Below the pieces are notes generated by a model that saw only the letters and a list, made by a program, of their open reading frames with translations, did not search any database and was not told where the DNA came from. From assembly GCA_046346665.1 (NCBI GenBank), contig JAXMHQ010000021.1, positions 1-64,000 on the forward strand: 64,000 nucleotides of DNA, read 5' to 3'. Position numbers and translations under genes: made by a program. Shown piece after piece: positions 26,322-34,165 of this stretch. Source of the stretch: JAXMHQ01 sp046346665 (GTDB taxonomy: Bacteria; Verrucomicrobiota; Verrucomicrobiia; Limisphaerales; JAXMHQ01). How positions within the stretch are numbered: the stretch's first letter is position 1; the number at the start of each line of letters is the position of its first letter.

Positions 26322-27821
26322 TCACATCCTGTCCAACGGACTTTGCGCCGCCAGTCCTTTCTTCCGCATCACATGCGTATAAATCATTGTCGTCTCCACA
26401 CTCTTATGACCCAACAGCTCCTGCACCGTCCGAATATCATACCCCTGATCCAGCATCTGCGACGCAAACGAATGCCGCAGGACATGCGGTGTCACCCGCT
26501 TGTTGATCCGCGCCCGCATCGCCGCCTCCTTCACCCGCCGTTGAAACTCCCAATCCATCACATGATGCCGCCGGCGCATTCCCGTCCTCGGATCCGTGCT
26601 CAACTGCTCCGCCGGCCACAACCAATACCAAACCCATTCCTCACCCGCCTTCGGATACTTCCGCTCCAGGCCCTCCGGCAGCCACACGGCTGCCACCCCG
26701 TCGCGCCGATCCGCGTCATACACCTTCCGCACCTGTGCCAGGTGCGCGCGCAGCGGCTCCACCACCAGGTGCGCCAGCGGCACCAATCGATCCTTGTTCC
26801 CTTTGCCACCTCGGACCGTGATGATTTCCTGTTCCAAATCCACATCCTTCACCCGCAAACGCAACAACTCCATCAAACGCAACCCGCCCCCAAATGCAAC
26901 CCGCGCCAGCAATGACCATTTCTCATCCAACTGCTCCAGCAACAGACGGATCTCCGACGGCGTCAGCCACACCGGCACGTGCGAACTCGCCTTCGCCCGG
27001 CGATAGTCCGAAAAATCCCCAAGCTCCTTCCCGAAAACCTCCCTTAACAAAAAAACCACCGCGTTCAACGCCTGCCGCTGGCTGCTCGCGCTCAGCCGCT
27101 CCCGCAACGCCAGCGCGTCCAAGAACGACTTTGCCTGCTCCGGCCCCGCCTCGCGTAACGGCAGACTGCCGCAATGCCTGGCAAACTTCTCCAGCCACAC
27201 CTGGTAACTCTGCTCCGTCCGATACGAATAATGCCGCCTCCGCACCACCGTCAAAAACGCCTCCCGCCAATCGCCAATCAACCCCTTGGTGGGGCGAGAC
27301 TCCGTCGAGCCCTGATTAGCCCCGGGAGGGACGGCGTCCCCGCCGTCCCCAACCTCCGCCCCGGCGGGGCGCTTCCCCTCGTAGCCGCAATCGTCCGTCC
27401 GTCGTAGCCTTGGCGAAGACGGATGAGCTTGCGGATCCCCGCTGTAACCATCTGCTATTGAAGATTGGCAATCGGCTATCCGGCGAAGCCGCAGGGTGGG
27501 GCGAGACTCTGTCGAGCCCTGGCATGGTAGGGACGGCGTCCCGCCGTCCGGCCTTCTGCTCACCATCCCCATCTCCTTCGCCTTCCGGAAAAACCATCGA
27601 ATCGGCCGCTTCCACCGCTCCAATTGCCAATCGTCCGCTTCCTTCTCCCGCTGCGCCCACTCGATGAACTCCCGGGCCGATCGCACCGACACCTCCACGC
27701 GCGACCGCTTGCAGAAACTCAAATACCACCGGATCGTAATCGCCCACGACGCCTTCTGCCGGGCCGACAAATCCTCCCGCTCCAACACATCCGCCCAGTT
27801 CCCAAACCTGATCTCGCCCAT
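26322..27821 (-). CDS. intI: Integron integrase with extra N-terminal domain and in-frame repeat insertion
   Basis: Tyrosine recombinase that recombines attC with attI. The last 320 residues are a full-length IntI: core-binding part (RHYSYRTEQSYQVWL), catalytic Arg in GGGLRLMELLRLRVKD, Lys in GGKGNKDRLVPL, HXXR in TPHVLRHSFAS, His in LLGHKSVETTM and Tyr in MIYTHVM, plus the IntI-specific block LSTDPRTGMRRRHHVMDW. From ATG 27821 the protein has 499 residues: residues 1-87 look like an added SAM-like helical domain (WADVLEREDLSARQKAS), and about 88-178 translate intergenic repeat DNA inserted in frame. TTG 27890 is an unlikely start. Confidence 0.95.
   Translation of the reverse strand: MGEIRFGNWADVLEREDLSARQKASWAITIRWYLSFCKRSRVEVSVRSAREFIEWAQREKEADDWQLERWKRPIRWFFRKAKEMGMVSRRPDGGTPSLPCQGSTESRPTLRLRRIADCQSSIADGYSGDPQAHPSSPRLRRTDDCGYEGKRPAGAEVGDGGDAVPPGANQGSTESRPTKGLIGDWREAFLTVVRRRHYSYRTEQSYQVWLEKFARHCGSLPLREAGPEQAKSFLDALALRERLSASSQRQALNAVVFLLREVFGKELGDFSDYRRAKASSHVPVWLTPSEIRLLLEQLDEKWSLLARVAFGGGLRLMELLRLRVKDVDLEQEIITVRGGKGNKDRLVPLAHLVVEPLRAHLAQVRKVYDADRRDGVAAVWLPEGLERKYPKAGEEWVWYWLWPAEQLSTDPRTGMRRRHHVMDWEFQRRVKEAAMRARINKRVTPHVLRHSFASQMLDQGYDIRTVQELLGHKSVETTMIYTHVMRKKGLAAQSPLDRM
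27283..27552. repeat. Intergenic repeat DNA inserted in frame inside intI
   Basis: This stretch of intI carries two copies of a GGGGCGAGACTC(C/T)GTCGAG module (about 27287-27310 and 27497-27520), GGGACGGCGTCCC words, and CTCGTAGCCGCAATC, a half copy of the dispersed hairpin repeat. The same words occur in the non-coding array at 25144-26321. On the minus strand it reads through without a stop (SRRPDGGTPSLPCQGSTES and so on), giving about 90 low-complexity residues between the N-terminal extension and the IntI core. Confidence 0.8.
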
Positions 27822-28088
27822 AACCCATTCCCTTTCCTTTCGAAAATCCGTCGTTTTTACCCGCCCAATAAAAGCCCAATAAACCGACAAAAACGTCGCT
27901 TTATCCGGAATCAGTGAATCGGCATTTCCATGCAGCGAATGCTCCCATGCCGTTGCCCATCAAAAATCTCCCACCTTGACACGTCAAGCCAAATCGCGTT
28001 TATTAAAACCGGAGAAAACGACACATTTAGCGTTAAGACCAAATTCCCAATAAACCGACAGAGTTGCAGTTTATTAATAATGTTCGGC
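27822..28088. promoter_or_regulatory. attI region and divergent promoters of the integron
   Basis: The primary insertion point is the core GTTCGGC at 28082-28088 (cut between G and TT). A 15-base direct repeat, CCCAATAAACCGACA, occurs at 27875-27889 and 28046-28060 and may be an integrase-binding element. GCGTTAAGAC at 28030-28039 is a further core-like word. The intI promoter and any cassette promoter should lie here, as this is the only non-coding space before the first cassette, but no -35/-10 pair could be fixed. Confidence 0.6.
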
Positions 28089-28109
28089 GGGAAACAGGAG
28101 CACGTGTTT

Positions 28110-28334
28110 ATGAAGTTCATGCCGCAGTTCATCAAGAAACAGGGGGAAAAAGAAGCGCCCGACAGCGCGGGTGACTCCGTGATCGGCATGGCGGTGCTGG
28201 GTTGCTTGACTGCTGGCGTCGTGGGCATCATGAAAGCCACGAGCATGCAGACAGGCGCAGACGTCATGTTTTGCCTGGTTGGCGCGGCGGCAGCATTTGG
28301 CGTCCTGCTTTACATTTGTTTTCACCGTTTCTAG
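28110..28334 (+). CDS. Cassette 1: small two-helix membrane protein (copy A)
   Basis: A 74-residue protein: polar N-terminus (MKFMPQFIKKQGEKEAPDSA) then two membrane segments, VIGMAVLGCLTAGVVGIM and VMFCLVGAAAAFGVLLYIC. AGGAG lies nine bases before ATG 28110; GTG 28104 is an alternative. The same gene occurs again in cassettes 4 and 15. It is the cassette nearest attI, so it is either the most recently captured or kept there. Function unknown. Confidence 0.8.
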   Translation: MKFMPQFIKKQGEKEAPDSAGDSVIGMAVLGCLTAGVVGIMKATSMQTGADVMFCLVGAAAAFGVLLYICFHRF

Positions 28335-28365
28335 GACATGAATCGATTCGCGCATACTGCGGTGT

Positions 28366-28491
28366 GCCGAACAATGCGGTGCAGGCAACAGCCACCGCGC
28401 CGTTACGAGACATGAGCAGTTGGCACATCACATCGTCGTTGCAGACGCAGGCGCGGCTGCCGGTGGCTGTGCCTGACCTGCAGCGTTAGGG
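28366..28491. other. attC site of cassette 1
   Basis: R'' GCCGAAC at 28366-28372 and R' GTTAGGG at 28485-28491; 126 bp. The inner arms AATGCGGTGCAGG and CCTGACCTGCAGC, and CAGCCACCG with CGGTGGCTG, allow the folded single-strand form. Confidence 0.9.
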
Positions 28492-28740
28492 CTTGCAGAG
28501 GTTTGTGATGCCGGTCGGTTTGGCGGCGCGGCAGGATGTCGAGCTTTGAAAAGCAGTGCGCCAGGTTTGCAGGGCAGGGGAGAGCATTTGGTGTTTTTGG
28601 ATTTGCTAGCCGGCTTGCCTTGTATCGCGAGGGGTTGTTCGAAGCGCAGCCGCACGTTGATCGCCGGCGGACGTTCGGCTGGTGAAAGCAGAGCGTCGGT
28701 GGTAGCATCACATCAGCGAAAAAAAATTGAGCAAAAGCAG
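28486..28740. other. Cassette 2: no convincing gene
   Basis: About 255 bases between two attC sites. The only ATG frame with a nearby start (28508) stops after 13 codons. A 66-codon frame begins at a TTG (28546) and runs into the next attC, and minus-strand frames read straight through attC DNA. It may be a non-coding or regulatory cassette, or a decayed gene. Confidence 0.55.
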
Positions 28741-28866
28741 CCCTAACAATGCGGTGCAGGCAACAGCCACCGCGCCGTGACGAAAGATGAGCTTTTGGCA
28801 CATGACATCGTGGTTACAGTCGCAAGCGCGGCTGCCGGTGGCTGTGCCTGACCTGGAGCGTTAGGC
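28741..28866. other. attC site of cassette 2
   Basis: R'' CCCTAAC at 28741-28747, R' GTTAGGC at 28860-28866; 126 bp. R'' is the exact complement of the GTTAGGG that opens cassette 2, which confirms the borders of this gene-less cassette. Confidence 0.9.
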
Positions 28867-28870
28867 GGCT

Positions 28871-29206
28871 ATGCGTGCGCTCTTTATTACGATTACATTC
28901 GTAGGCGCATTGCTCAGCGCGCTCTCGGTGTTCGAGATATCTGCTGTGAGATCCTATCGCGTGCAGCTTAGCGACATTCAGGCTGGACTTGCCGAGTGGG
29001 AGCGGATAGAGCAGGCCGAAGCGAGCAGACACCATATGGTGATTACGGGAGAGTCGATTGCTTACAGGTTTGGGCTCAGCATCGGCGGCATCGACCGCAT
29101 CGAGAACGGCTGGTGGGCGGTGGCGAGTGCTGGCGGGGCGCTGTTGCTCGTGGGAGCCTGGGGCGCAATTGCCGCGCGACGGCCATGCCATAAAAGCGCC
29201 GCCTAA
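28871..29206 (+). CDS. Cassette 3: small membrane protein of unknown function
   Basis: A 111-residue protein with an N-terminal membrane segment (ALFITITFVGALLSALSVFE), a polar middle and a second hydrophobic segment (AVASAGGALLLVGAWGAIAA). ATG 28871 begins five bases after the attC core, so the gene has no leader and depends on read-through or translation coupling. The stop TAA is part of the next R'' site (GCCTAAC). Family not recognised. Confidence 0.75.
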   Translation: MRALFITITFVGALLSALSVFEISAVRSYRVQLSDIQAGLAEWERIEQAEASRHHMVITGESIAYRFGLSIGGIDRIENGWWAVASAGGALLLVGAWGAIAARRPCHKSAA

Positions 29207-29326
29207 CCATGCGGTGCAGGCAACAGCCACCGCGCCGTTACGAGACATGAGATTCTGGCACATGACATCGTGGTTGCAGTCGCGAGCGCGGCTGCCGGTG
29301 GCTGTGCCTGACCTGGGGCGTTCGGC
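29201..29326. other. attC site of cassette 3
   Basis: R'' GCCTAAC at 29201-29207, R' GTTCGGC at 29320-29326; 126 bp, with CATGCGG in place of the usual AATGCGG. Confidence 0.9.
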
Positions 29327-29347
29327 GGGAAACAGGAGCAAGTGTTT

Positions 29348-29572
29348 ATGAAGTTCATGCCGCAGTTCATCAAGAAGGAGCCGGAAAAAGAAGCACCCGA
29401 CAGCGCGGGTGAGTCGGTCGTCGGCATGGCGGCGCTGGGTTGCTTGACCGCTGGCGTCGTCGGCATCATGAAAGCACTGAATATGCAGACAGGTGCGGAC
29501 GTCATGTTTTGCCTGGTTGGAGCGTCGGCGGCCTTTGGCGTCCTGTTCTACATTTGCTTCCGGCGTTTTTAG
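29348..29572 (+). CDS. Cassette 4: small two-helix membrane protein (copy B)
   Basis: A 74-residue paralogue of the cassette 1 protein (MKFMPQFIKKEPEKEAPDSA; helices VVGMAALGCLTAGVVGIM and VMFCLVGASAAFGVLFYIC). The similarity covers the whole cassette: the leader with AGGAG, the gene, and the spacer GACATGAATCGAT after the stop. This points to cassette copying within the array. Function unknown. Confidence 0.8.
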   Translation: MKFMPQFIKKEPEKEAPDSAGESVVGMAALGCLTAGVVGIMKALNMQTGADVMFCLVGASAAFGVLFYICFRRF

Positions 29573-29603
29573 GACATGAATCGATGCGCGCATACTTCGG
29601 TGT

Positions 29604-29729
29604 GCCGAACAATGCGGTGCAGGCAACGGCCACTGCTCCGTGACGAAAGATGAGCTTTTGGCACATGACATCGTGGTTGCAGTCGCGAGCGCGGCTGCCG
29701 GTGGCCGTGCCTGACCTGGAGCGTTAGGT
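29604..29729. other. attC site of cassette 4
   Basis: R'' GCCGAAC at 29604-29610, R' GTTAGGT at 29723-29729; 126 bp. Confidence 0.9.
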
Positions 29730-29738
29730 CTCGTAGCC

Positions 29739-30131
29739 ATGCCATCACCAGCGACAACTTGGGATGCGGACGCTGCTCGGGCGCTTTACAAAAAGAGTGT
29801 CGAGGTGTGCGAGCGATTCTTCGCCGAACGGAAGCGTCCCGAATCGGCAAGCGGTCAGGCTTTTTATGATTTGTGTCTTGCTGAATATGCGATTAGGAAG
29901 CATTTGGCCGAGGCTGATTGCTTTTCGTCGCGGGACGCACTTATTTCTGCATTGAGGCAGTTGTTGATCAAGCCGGTGGAGCCGCCGATATTACCGTGCC
30001 GCGCAGACCAGTATCTTGCTTGTCAGAGGCAGGATATTGAGTTTGAGATTAAGCTCTTGGTAACGGAGCAACTACCACCCAAGGAAACCCCGAAGGAAAA
30101 GCCGTGGTATCAAAAAGTGTTCGGACGATGA
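29739..30131 (+). CDS. Cassette 5: soluble protein of unknown function
   Basis: A 130-residue soluble, mainly helical protein (ARALYKKSVEVCERFFAERK; LISALRQLLIKPVEPPILPC). It has no signal peptide and the C-terminus is lysine-rich. ATG 29739 is ten bases after the attC core. Family not recognised. Confidence 0.7.
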   Translation: MPSPATTWDADAARALYKKSVEVCERFFAERKRPESASGQAFYDLCLAEYAIRKHLAEADCFSSRDALISALRQLLIKPVEPPILPCRADQYLACQRQDIEFEIKLLVTEQLPPKETPKEKPWYQKVFGR

Positions 30132-30135
30132 CGAG

Positions 30136-30261
30136 ACCTAACAATGCGGTGCAGGCAACAGCCACCGCGCCGTTACGAGACATGAGCTCTTGGCACATGT
30201 CATCGTGGTTGCAGTCGCAAGCGCGGCTGCCGGTGGCTGTGCCTGACCTGGAGCGTTCGGC
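30136..30261. other. attC site of cassette 5
   Basis: R'' ACCTAAC at 30136-30142, R' GTTCGGC at 30255-30261; 126 bp. R'' complements the GTTAGGT that opens cassette 5. Confidence 0.9.
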
Positions 30262-30273
30262 AACTGCAGTACT

Positions 30274-30705
30274 ATGCGTGGTTCAGTAGCTATCATCGTT
30301 GGTTGCACGGCGCTTCTCTGTGGCTGCCACCACGAGCGCTACACTCGAGGTCAAGGTGATGCAGGTGCTTTCATGCTTGAGCAGGCAGTTGCATATGGCG
30401 GCCGTCCGGTTGCGACGAATGGTCTGCCGACACTCAGGGTCGATTGGCAGTATGTCCAAGACGAGTTTGGAGTCGGCGTTTTGTTGCCTGGCGAGGCGTA
30501 TCAGCAGGTGCAGGACTACTTTCGAGCGGCGTTTGGGCCGCCATCCGACTCAGCTGGTTGGGCGGTCCGAGACTTTGGCGTCGCGATTGGAGTCCAGCGA
30601 GAAGGCAGCGTCACCGTTGTTGGCATATATCCTCCGATGTCGCAGCAGAAGATGGCGAAGGCCGCACGGAAAATGGCGGACACCGTTGCAGGAAGCGCAA
30701 AGTGA
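30274..30705 (+). CDS. Cassette 6: predicted lipoprotein
   Basis: A 143-residue protein with a short hydrophobic N-terminus and lipobox-like LLCGC (MRGSVAIIVGCTALLCGC), so it is probably lipid-anchored. The rest is soluble and contains a VGVLLPGEAYQQVQDYFRAA segment. Family not recognised. It opens 12 bases after the attC core. Confidence 0.72.
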   Translation: MRGSVAIIVGCTALLCGCHHERYTRGQGDAGAFMLEQAVAYGGRPVATNGLPTLRVDWQYVQDEFGVGVLLPGEAYQQVQDYFRAAFGPPSDSAGWAVRDFGVAIGVQREGSVTVVGIYPPMSQQKMAKAARKMADTVAGSAK

Positions 30706-30706
30706 T

Positions 30707-30832
30707 GCCGAACAATTCGGTGCAGGCAACGGCCACTGCTCCGTGACGAGAGATGAGATTTTGGCACATGACATCGTGGTTGCAGTCGCAAGCGCGGCTG
30801 CCGGTGGCCGTGCCTGACCTGCAGCGTTAGCC
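30707..30832. other. attC site of cassette 6
   Basis: R'' GCCGAAC at 30707-30713, R' GTTAGCC at 30826-30832; 126 bp. Confidence 0.9.
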
Positions 30833-30842
30833 CCGAGACCAA

Positions 30843-31235
30843 ATGAGCTACGACCTGTATTTCTGGAGGCAAACGGGAGATTTCAAGAAGAGTCCGTCGG
30901 AAGTGCTTGACGCGCTTTCAGAGGATGGACCCGTAGAAGGCATTGCGAGTTTTCCACGCGATCATGTTCGACGCGTCCTCAAAGAGTATTTTCCCGAGAT
31001 TGAGGATGCTGATATGGAGTTGACCTGGGAAGGAGATGGCAGTTATTTCCAGGTCAGTTTCGGTCATGCGACGGAGCGCGACGTTCATTTGATCGTCGCC
31101 AACTGCGGTTACGAGTTGCTGAAGAGTCAGACAGCCATCAACCGTCTGATCGAGGCATGCACGAGCATCGGTTGCGCACTATATGATCCACAGACCGACA
31201 AGAGGTTCGAGCAGCCTGAACCGAAAAGGGGCTAA
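30843..31235 (+). CDS. Cassette 7: soluble protein beginning MSYDLYFW, unknown function
   Basis: A 130-residue acidic soluble protein. The N-terminus MSYDLYFWRQ and the block VHLIVANCGYELLKSQTAIN suggest a compact alpha/beta fold. There is no signal peptide. Small stand-alone proteins with a similar start are common in bacteria, but their function is unknown to me. The stop TAA lies within R''. Confidence 0.72.
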   Translation: MSYDLYFWRQTGDFKKSPSEVLDALSEDGPVEGIASFPRDHVRRVLKEYFPEIEDADMELTWEGDGSYFQVSFGHATERDVHLIVANCGYELLKSQTAINRLIEACTSIGCALYDPQTDKRFEQPEPKRG

Positions 31236-31355
31236 CAATGCGGTGCAGGCAACAGCCACCGCGCCGTTACGAGACATGAGCAGTTGGCACATGACATCGA
31301 GGTTGCAGTCGCGAGCGCGGCTGCCGGTGGCTGTGCCTGACCTGCAGCGTTAGCT
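31230..31355. other. attC site of cassette 7
   Basis: R'' GGCTAAC at 31230-31236, R' GTTAGCT at 31349-31355; 126 bp. Confidence 0.9.
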
Positions 31356-31363
31356 TTTAAAAC

Positions 31364-31645
31364 ATGATCACGTTCGAGGTCTTCGTAAACGGTGAAAAGC
31401 GCTTCACTGCGGGTGGTGATTACCAGACCCTTGTCACCTCGCTGACACGCGTCCGCATTGCCCCGAGCGAGCATGTTCTCATTTTCAACACTTCCGGTAT
31501 TGAGCCCGAGCCCCTGTCCGCGGCGCATTGGCCCGAGTGCGATGTGCGAGTGGGCGATTGGATAGAGATCCGAGTCCTGGAGGGAGATTATGCGGATCCA
31601 CCAGAGCGCATTGATGACCACGAAATCACCGAAGAGAAAAGCTAA
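31364..31645 (+). CDS. Cassette 8: small protein, homologue of the cassette 16 product
   Basis: A 93-residue soluble beta-rich protein. MITFEVFVNGEKRF at the start and RVGDWIEIRVLEGDYADPPE near the end line up with MLAFRVMINGKHVG and IPGDKVEMELVQATVVDAPT of cassette 16. The shared pattern is an N-terminal strand with NG turn, and GD..E followed by P.R near the C-terminus. Function unknown. Confidence 0.72.
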   Translation: MITFEVFVNGEKRFTAGGDYQTLVTSLTRVRIAPSEHVLIFNTSGIEPEPLSAAHWPECDVRVGDWIEIRVLEGDYADPPERIDDHEITEEKS

Positions 31646-31765
31646 CAATGCGGTGCAGGCAACGGCCACTGCTCCGTGACGAAAGATGAGCTTTTGGCAT
31701 ATGACATCGAGGTTGCAGTCGCGAGCGCGGCTGCCGGTGGCCGTGCCTGACCTGGAGCGTTAGAG
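31640..31765. other. attC site of cassette 8
   Basis: R'' AGCTAAC at 31640-31646, R' GTTAGAG at 31759-31765; 126 bp. The R' ends in G rather than the consensus pyrimidine, yet cassette 9 has the matching R'' CTCTAAC. Confidence 0.88.
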
Positions 31766-31766
31766 C

Positions 31767-31961
31767 ATGGAGTGTTTGCATGTTGCCGGGGCGCATCGTT
31801 CGCGTGGCAGCATGTCACGCCTCACAGAGTACGCAGCCGGGTTGGCGGCAGCGGAAGCACAAGGCGATGGCATAGGGCAGGTGACGAAAGAGTTCCGCCG
31901 GGCGAGGTTGACGTTCGTGGTAGACTCAGATCGCAGACATGAGGACGAAAAAAAGCTCTAA
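31767..31961 (+). CDS. Cassette 9: very small protein, doubtful
   Basis: A 64-codon frame beginning two bases after the attC core and ending in its R'' site. The product is basic in the middle (VTKEFRRARLTFVVDSDRR). A downstream ATG at 31812 is possible. There is no family match, and the cassette may also be non-coding. Confidence 0.45.
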   Translation: MECLHVAGAHRSRGSMSRLTEYAAGLAAAEAQGDGIGQVTKEFRRARLTFVVDSDRRHEDEKKL

Positions 31962-32054
31962 CAATGCGGTGCAGCGAACCGCCGATTCGCCCTTTAGTTC
32001 CGCATTCGCGGGCGGAGCCGTGGGTCGGCGGTCCGCTGACCTATAGCGTTAGGC
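31956..32054. other. attC site of cassette 9, shorter variant
   Basis: R'' CTCTAAC at 31956-31962, R' GTTAGGC at 32048-32054; 99 bp. It shares AATGCGGTGCAG with the main type, but the inner arms differ (GAACCGCCGA with TCGGCGGTCC). Confidence 0.85.
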
Positions 32055-32474
32055 ATGCACGTGTTCATGACATCGCACCCATCAGTTAACGCTTTGATGC
32101 CCCAGAGAATCGCCAAGCTCTTGTTCGCAGGCGGTGTGCTTTGGGCCATTGCACTTTTGTGTTACATGCCGGGACTGGTCATCTATCGCGCCTGGCTGGG
32201 CGTCCTCTATGTCACTTGTGGATTTGGAGTTTTCTTCGGGTGGTTCTGGCGTATCCGTCACGTTCCGTCCAGATTAGCAGCCATATTCCTTTGGGTCAGT
32301 TCGCTCGCCGTAAACAGCCTTTATTGGGTTTATCAAATCATCCAAGTCGGACCATCCGGACTGGGTATTGATGATGTGCTTGGATTTGCGATATTGGGAT
32401 GGCAGATGGTTGCCTCCGTCTTGTCGATCGTTGCTTTGATTTTTGATGTGCTACCACAGAAGCACAATGCCTAA
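32055..32474 (+). CDS. Cassette 10: four-helix membrane protein
   Basis: A 139-residue integral membrane protein with about four segments (LLFAGGVLWAIALLCYMPGL, VLYVTCGFGVFFGWFW, AIFLWVSSLAVNSLYWVY, AILGWQMVASVLSIVALIF). ATG 32055 directly follows the attC core; M5 at 32067 is an alternative. Family not recognised. Confidence 0.75.
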   Translation: MHVFMTSHPSVNALMPQRIAKLLFAGGVLWAIALLCYMPGLVIYRAWLGVLYVTCGFGVFFGWFWRIRHVPSRLAAIFLWVSSLAVNSLYWVYQIIQVGPSGLGIDDVLGFAILGWQMVASVLSIVALIFDVLPQKHNA

Positions 32475-32594
32475 CAATGCGGTGCAGGCAACAGCCACCG
32501 CGCCGTTACGAGACATGAGCATTTGGCACATCACATCGTGGTTGCAGTCGCGAGCGCGGCTGCCGGTGGCTGTGCCTGACCTGGAGCGTTAGGC
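32469..32594. other. attC site of cassette 10
   Basis: R'' GCCTAAC at 32469-32475, R' GTTAGGC at 32588-32594; 126 bp. Confidence 0.9.
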
Positions 32595-32607
32595 CGCTAC
32601 GCACGTT

Positions 32608-32964
32608 ATGACTGACAAGATGGTCACACCACACTACGAGCGCGAAGATGGAAGCGCGCCCGGACCATTTTACGCCATCAAGGATCTCTGCATCACATGC
32701 TCGCTGCCAGTCGAGACAGCGCCAGAGAATATCAGGTATCACGAGAGGCCATGCACGAGCAGTCCCAGCACGCTCATTGACCATTGCTTGGTGGTTCGGC
32801 AGCCTGAGACAGCAGAGGAGCTAGATCAGATGATTGAGGTTGTGGCGGGTTCATGTGTTGAGGCATACCGTTACTGCGGCACTGACCCAGAGATTCTGCG
32901 CCGCTTGGTCGCGGCTGGGCGCAAAGAGCAGTGCGACGCTCTTGTTCCACGGAGACCGGAATGA
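32608..32964 (+). CDS. Cassette 11: soluble protein with conserved-looking cysteines
   Basis: A 118-residue protein. CITCSLPVETAPENI near residue 30 has the look of a short metal-binding or ferredoxin-like loop; further cysteines are at HERPC, IDHC, GSC and YRYC. A helical tail follows (RRLVAAGRKEQCDAL). No family was assigned; metal binding is only a suggestion. Confidence 0.7.
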   Translation: MTDKMVTPHYEREDGSAPGPFYAIKDLCITCSLPVETAPENIRYHERPCTSSPSTLIDHCLVVRQPETAEELDQMIEVVAGSCVEAYRYCGTDPEILRRLVAAGRKEQCDALVPRRPE

Positions 32965-32968
32965 CGCG

Positions 32969-33094
32969 GCCTAACAATGCGGTGCAGGCAACAGCCACCG
33001 CGCCGTTACGTGACATGAGCAGTTGGCACATCACATCGTGGTTGCAGTCGCAAGCGCGGCTGCCGGTGGCTGTGCCTGACCTGCAGCGTTAGCC
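32969..33094. other. attC site of cassette 11
   Basis: R'' GCCTAAC at 32969-32975, R' GTTAGCC at 33088-33094; 126 bp. Confidence 0.9.
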
Positions 33095-33107
33095 CCTTGC
33101 GATCGCG

Positions 33108-33449
33108 ATGCGAGTATTTTACGGCAAATCCAGAGGTCGAGCAGACGTTCCAGCGGCCTCAGTGTGCGATGTGCCTCTGAGTACCGCATTGGAGGTTTTT
33201 CGCAGTTTGGATTCAAATCGGGGCTTCCTTGGCATTGAGATAGATGAGCGATTTGTTGTGCAGTTTATGTTGCACGGGAGCGATGGCATTCGCGTGGAGT
33301 TGCTCGACACATCGATTCCCGCGGCTGATGCTTGCCTTGCGGATGCTCAGTTTGCTGAGCGCTTGATTCGTGCTGCAGGCGAGGGGCATGATGTATTTCA
33401 GCTTGCACGGAGCAGCCACTATGAATGGGAGCGTTTGGACATGGGCTAA
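33108..33449 (+). CDS. Cassette 12: soluble protein of unknown function
   Basis: A 113-residue protein without a signal peptide. It alternates short beta-like and helical segments (LGIEIDERFVVQFMLHG; CLADAQFAERLIRAAGEG). The stop TAA lies within R''. Family not recognised. Confidence 0.7.
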   Translation: MRVFYGKSRGRADVPAASVCDVPLSTALEVFRSLDSNRGFLGIEIDERFVVQFMLHGSDGIRVELLDTSIPAADACLADAQFAERLIRAAGEGHDVFQLARSSHYEWERLDMG

Positions 33450-33569
33450 CAATGCGGTGCAGGCAACAGCCACCGCGCCGTGACGAGACATGAGCTATTG
33501 GCACATCACATCGTGGTTGCAGTCGCGGGCGCGGCTGCCGGTGGCTGTGCCTGACCTGCAGCGTTAGGC
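33444..33569. other. attC site of cassette 12
   Basis: R'' GGCTAAC at 33444-33450, R' GTTAGGC at 33563-33569; 126 bp. Confidence 0.9.
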
Positions 33570-33582
33570 CAAAGCACACCGC

Positions 33583-34023
33583 ATGAAAAAATCAAGTTGC
33601 ATCGTTTTCGTGGTCTTATTTAGCGCGTCGGCGTTCGCGCGATTCCTTCACATATGGACGGAAGCCGAAATGCAAAAGAAAGCGCGCTTGATTATTGTCG
33701 GCACAGTGACGGCCGTAAGAGACTTGAAGGAAACGAATACAGAACTTTGGCCGCCGTATAAGTTTGTTGGAGTGGAGGCCACATTTGCCGTTTCTCAAGT
33801 CCTCAAAGGTGATTTTACGAATCGCACAGTCGTTCTGCATTATTATCGCGTTGATCCTCCACATTCGATCCTGCCTAATGGTCCAAACTTCCTTGAGTTA
33901 ACGGCTGGCGACACAAAGCAGTTTCTACTATATTTAGTGCCAGATGGGGCATCGAGATTCGCTCCCGTATCTGGACAGCTTGATCCGGCGCTGGATGCTG
34001 TCACTGTCTATCATCCAAAGTGA
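33583..34023 (+). CDS. Cassette 13: exported protein of unknown function
   Basis: A 146-residue protein with a signal peptide (MKKSSCIVFVVLFSASAFAR). The mature part is a compact beta-rich domain (RLIIVGTVTAVRDLKE; ATFAVSQVLKGDFTNRTVVL; FLLYLVPDG), resembling small secreted beta-barrel domains. Codon use is AT-richer than the chromosome around the array. Function unknown. Confidence 0.75.
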   Translation: MKKSSCIVFVVLFSASAFARFLHIWTEAEMQKKARLIIVGTVTAVRDLKETNTELWPPYKFVGVEATFAVSQVLKGDFTNRTVVLHYYRVDPPHSILPNGPNFLELTAGDTKQFLLYLVPDGASRFAPVSGQLDPALDAVTVYHPK

Positions 34024-34039
34024 GTGTTTTAGCACTAGT

Positions 34040-34165
34040 GCCTAACAATGCGGTGCAGGCAACAGCCACCGCGCCGTTACGAAAGATGAGCATTTGGTAC
34101 ATGACATCGTGGTTACAGTCGCAAGCGCGGCTGCCGGTGGCTGTGCCTGACCTGCAGCGTTGGAC
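34040..34165. other. attC site of cassette 13
   Basis: R'' GCCTAAC at 34040-34046, R' GTTGGAC at 34159-34165; 126 bp. Confidence 0.9.

Noticed and set aside
25141..26506. Several short plus-strand frames between the cytochrome and intI
   Set aside because: They translate copies of the same intergenic repeats and carry no domain.
28546..28746. 66-codon frame in cassette 2
   Set aside because: It starts at TTG without a ribosome site, is low complexity and ends in the attC; not enough to call a gene.
28814..29740. 308-codon minus-strand frame and other minus-strand frames in the array
   Set aside because: They run straight through attC sites and repeat the same attC-derived residues (LTLQVRHGHRQPR and similar); they are by-products of the repeated attC sequence.
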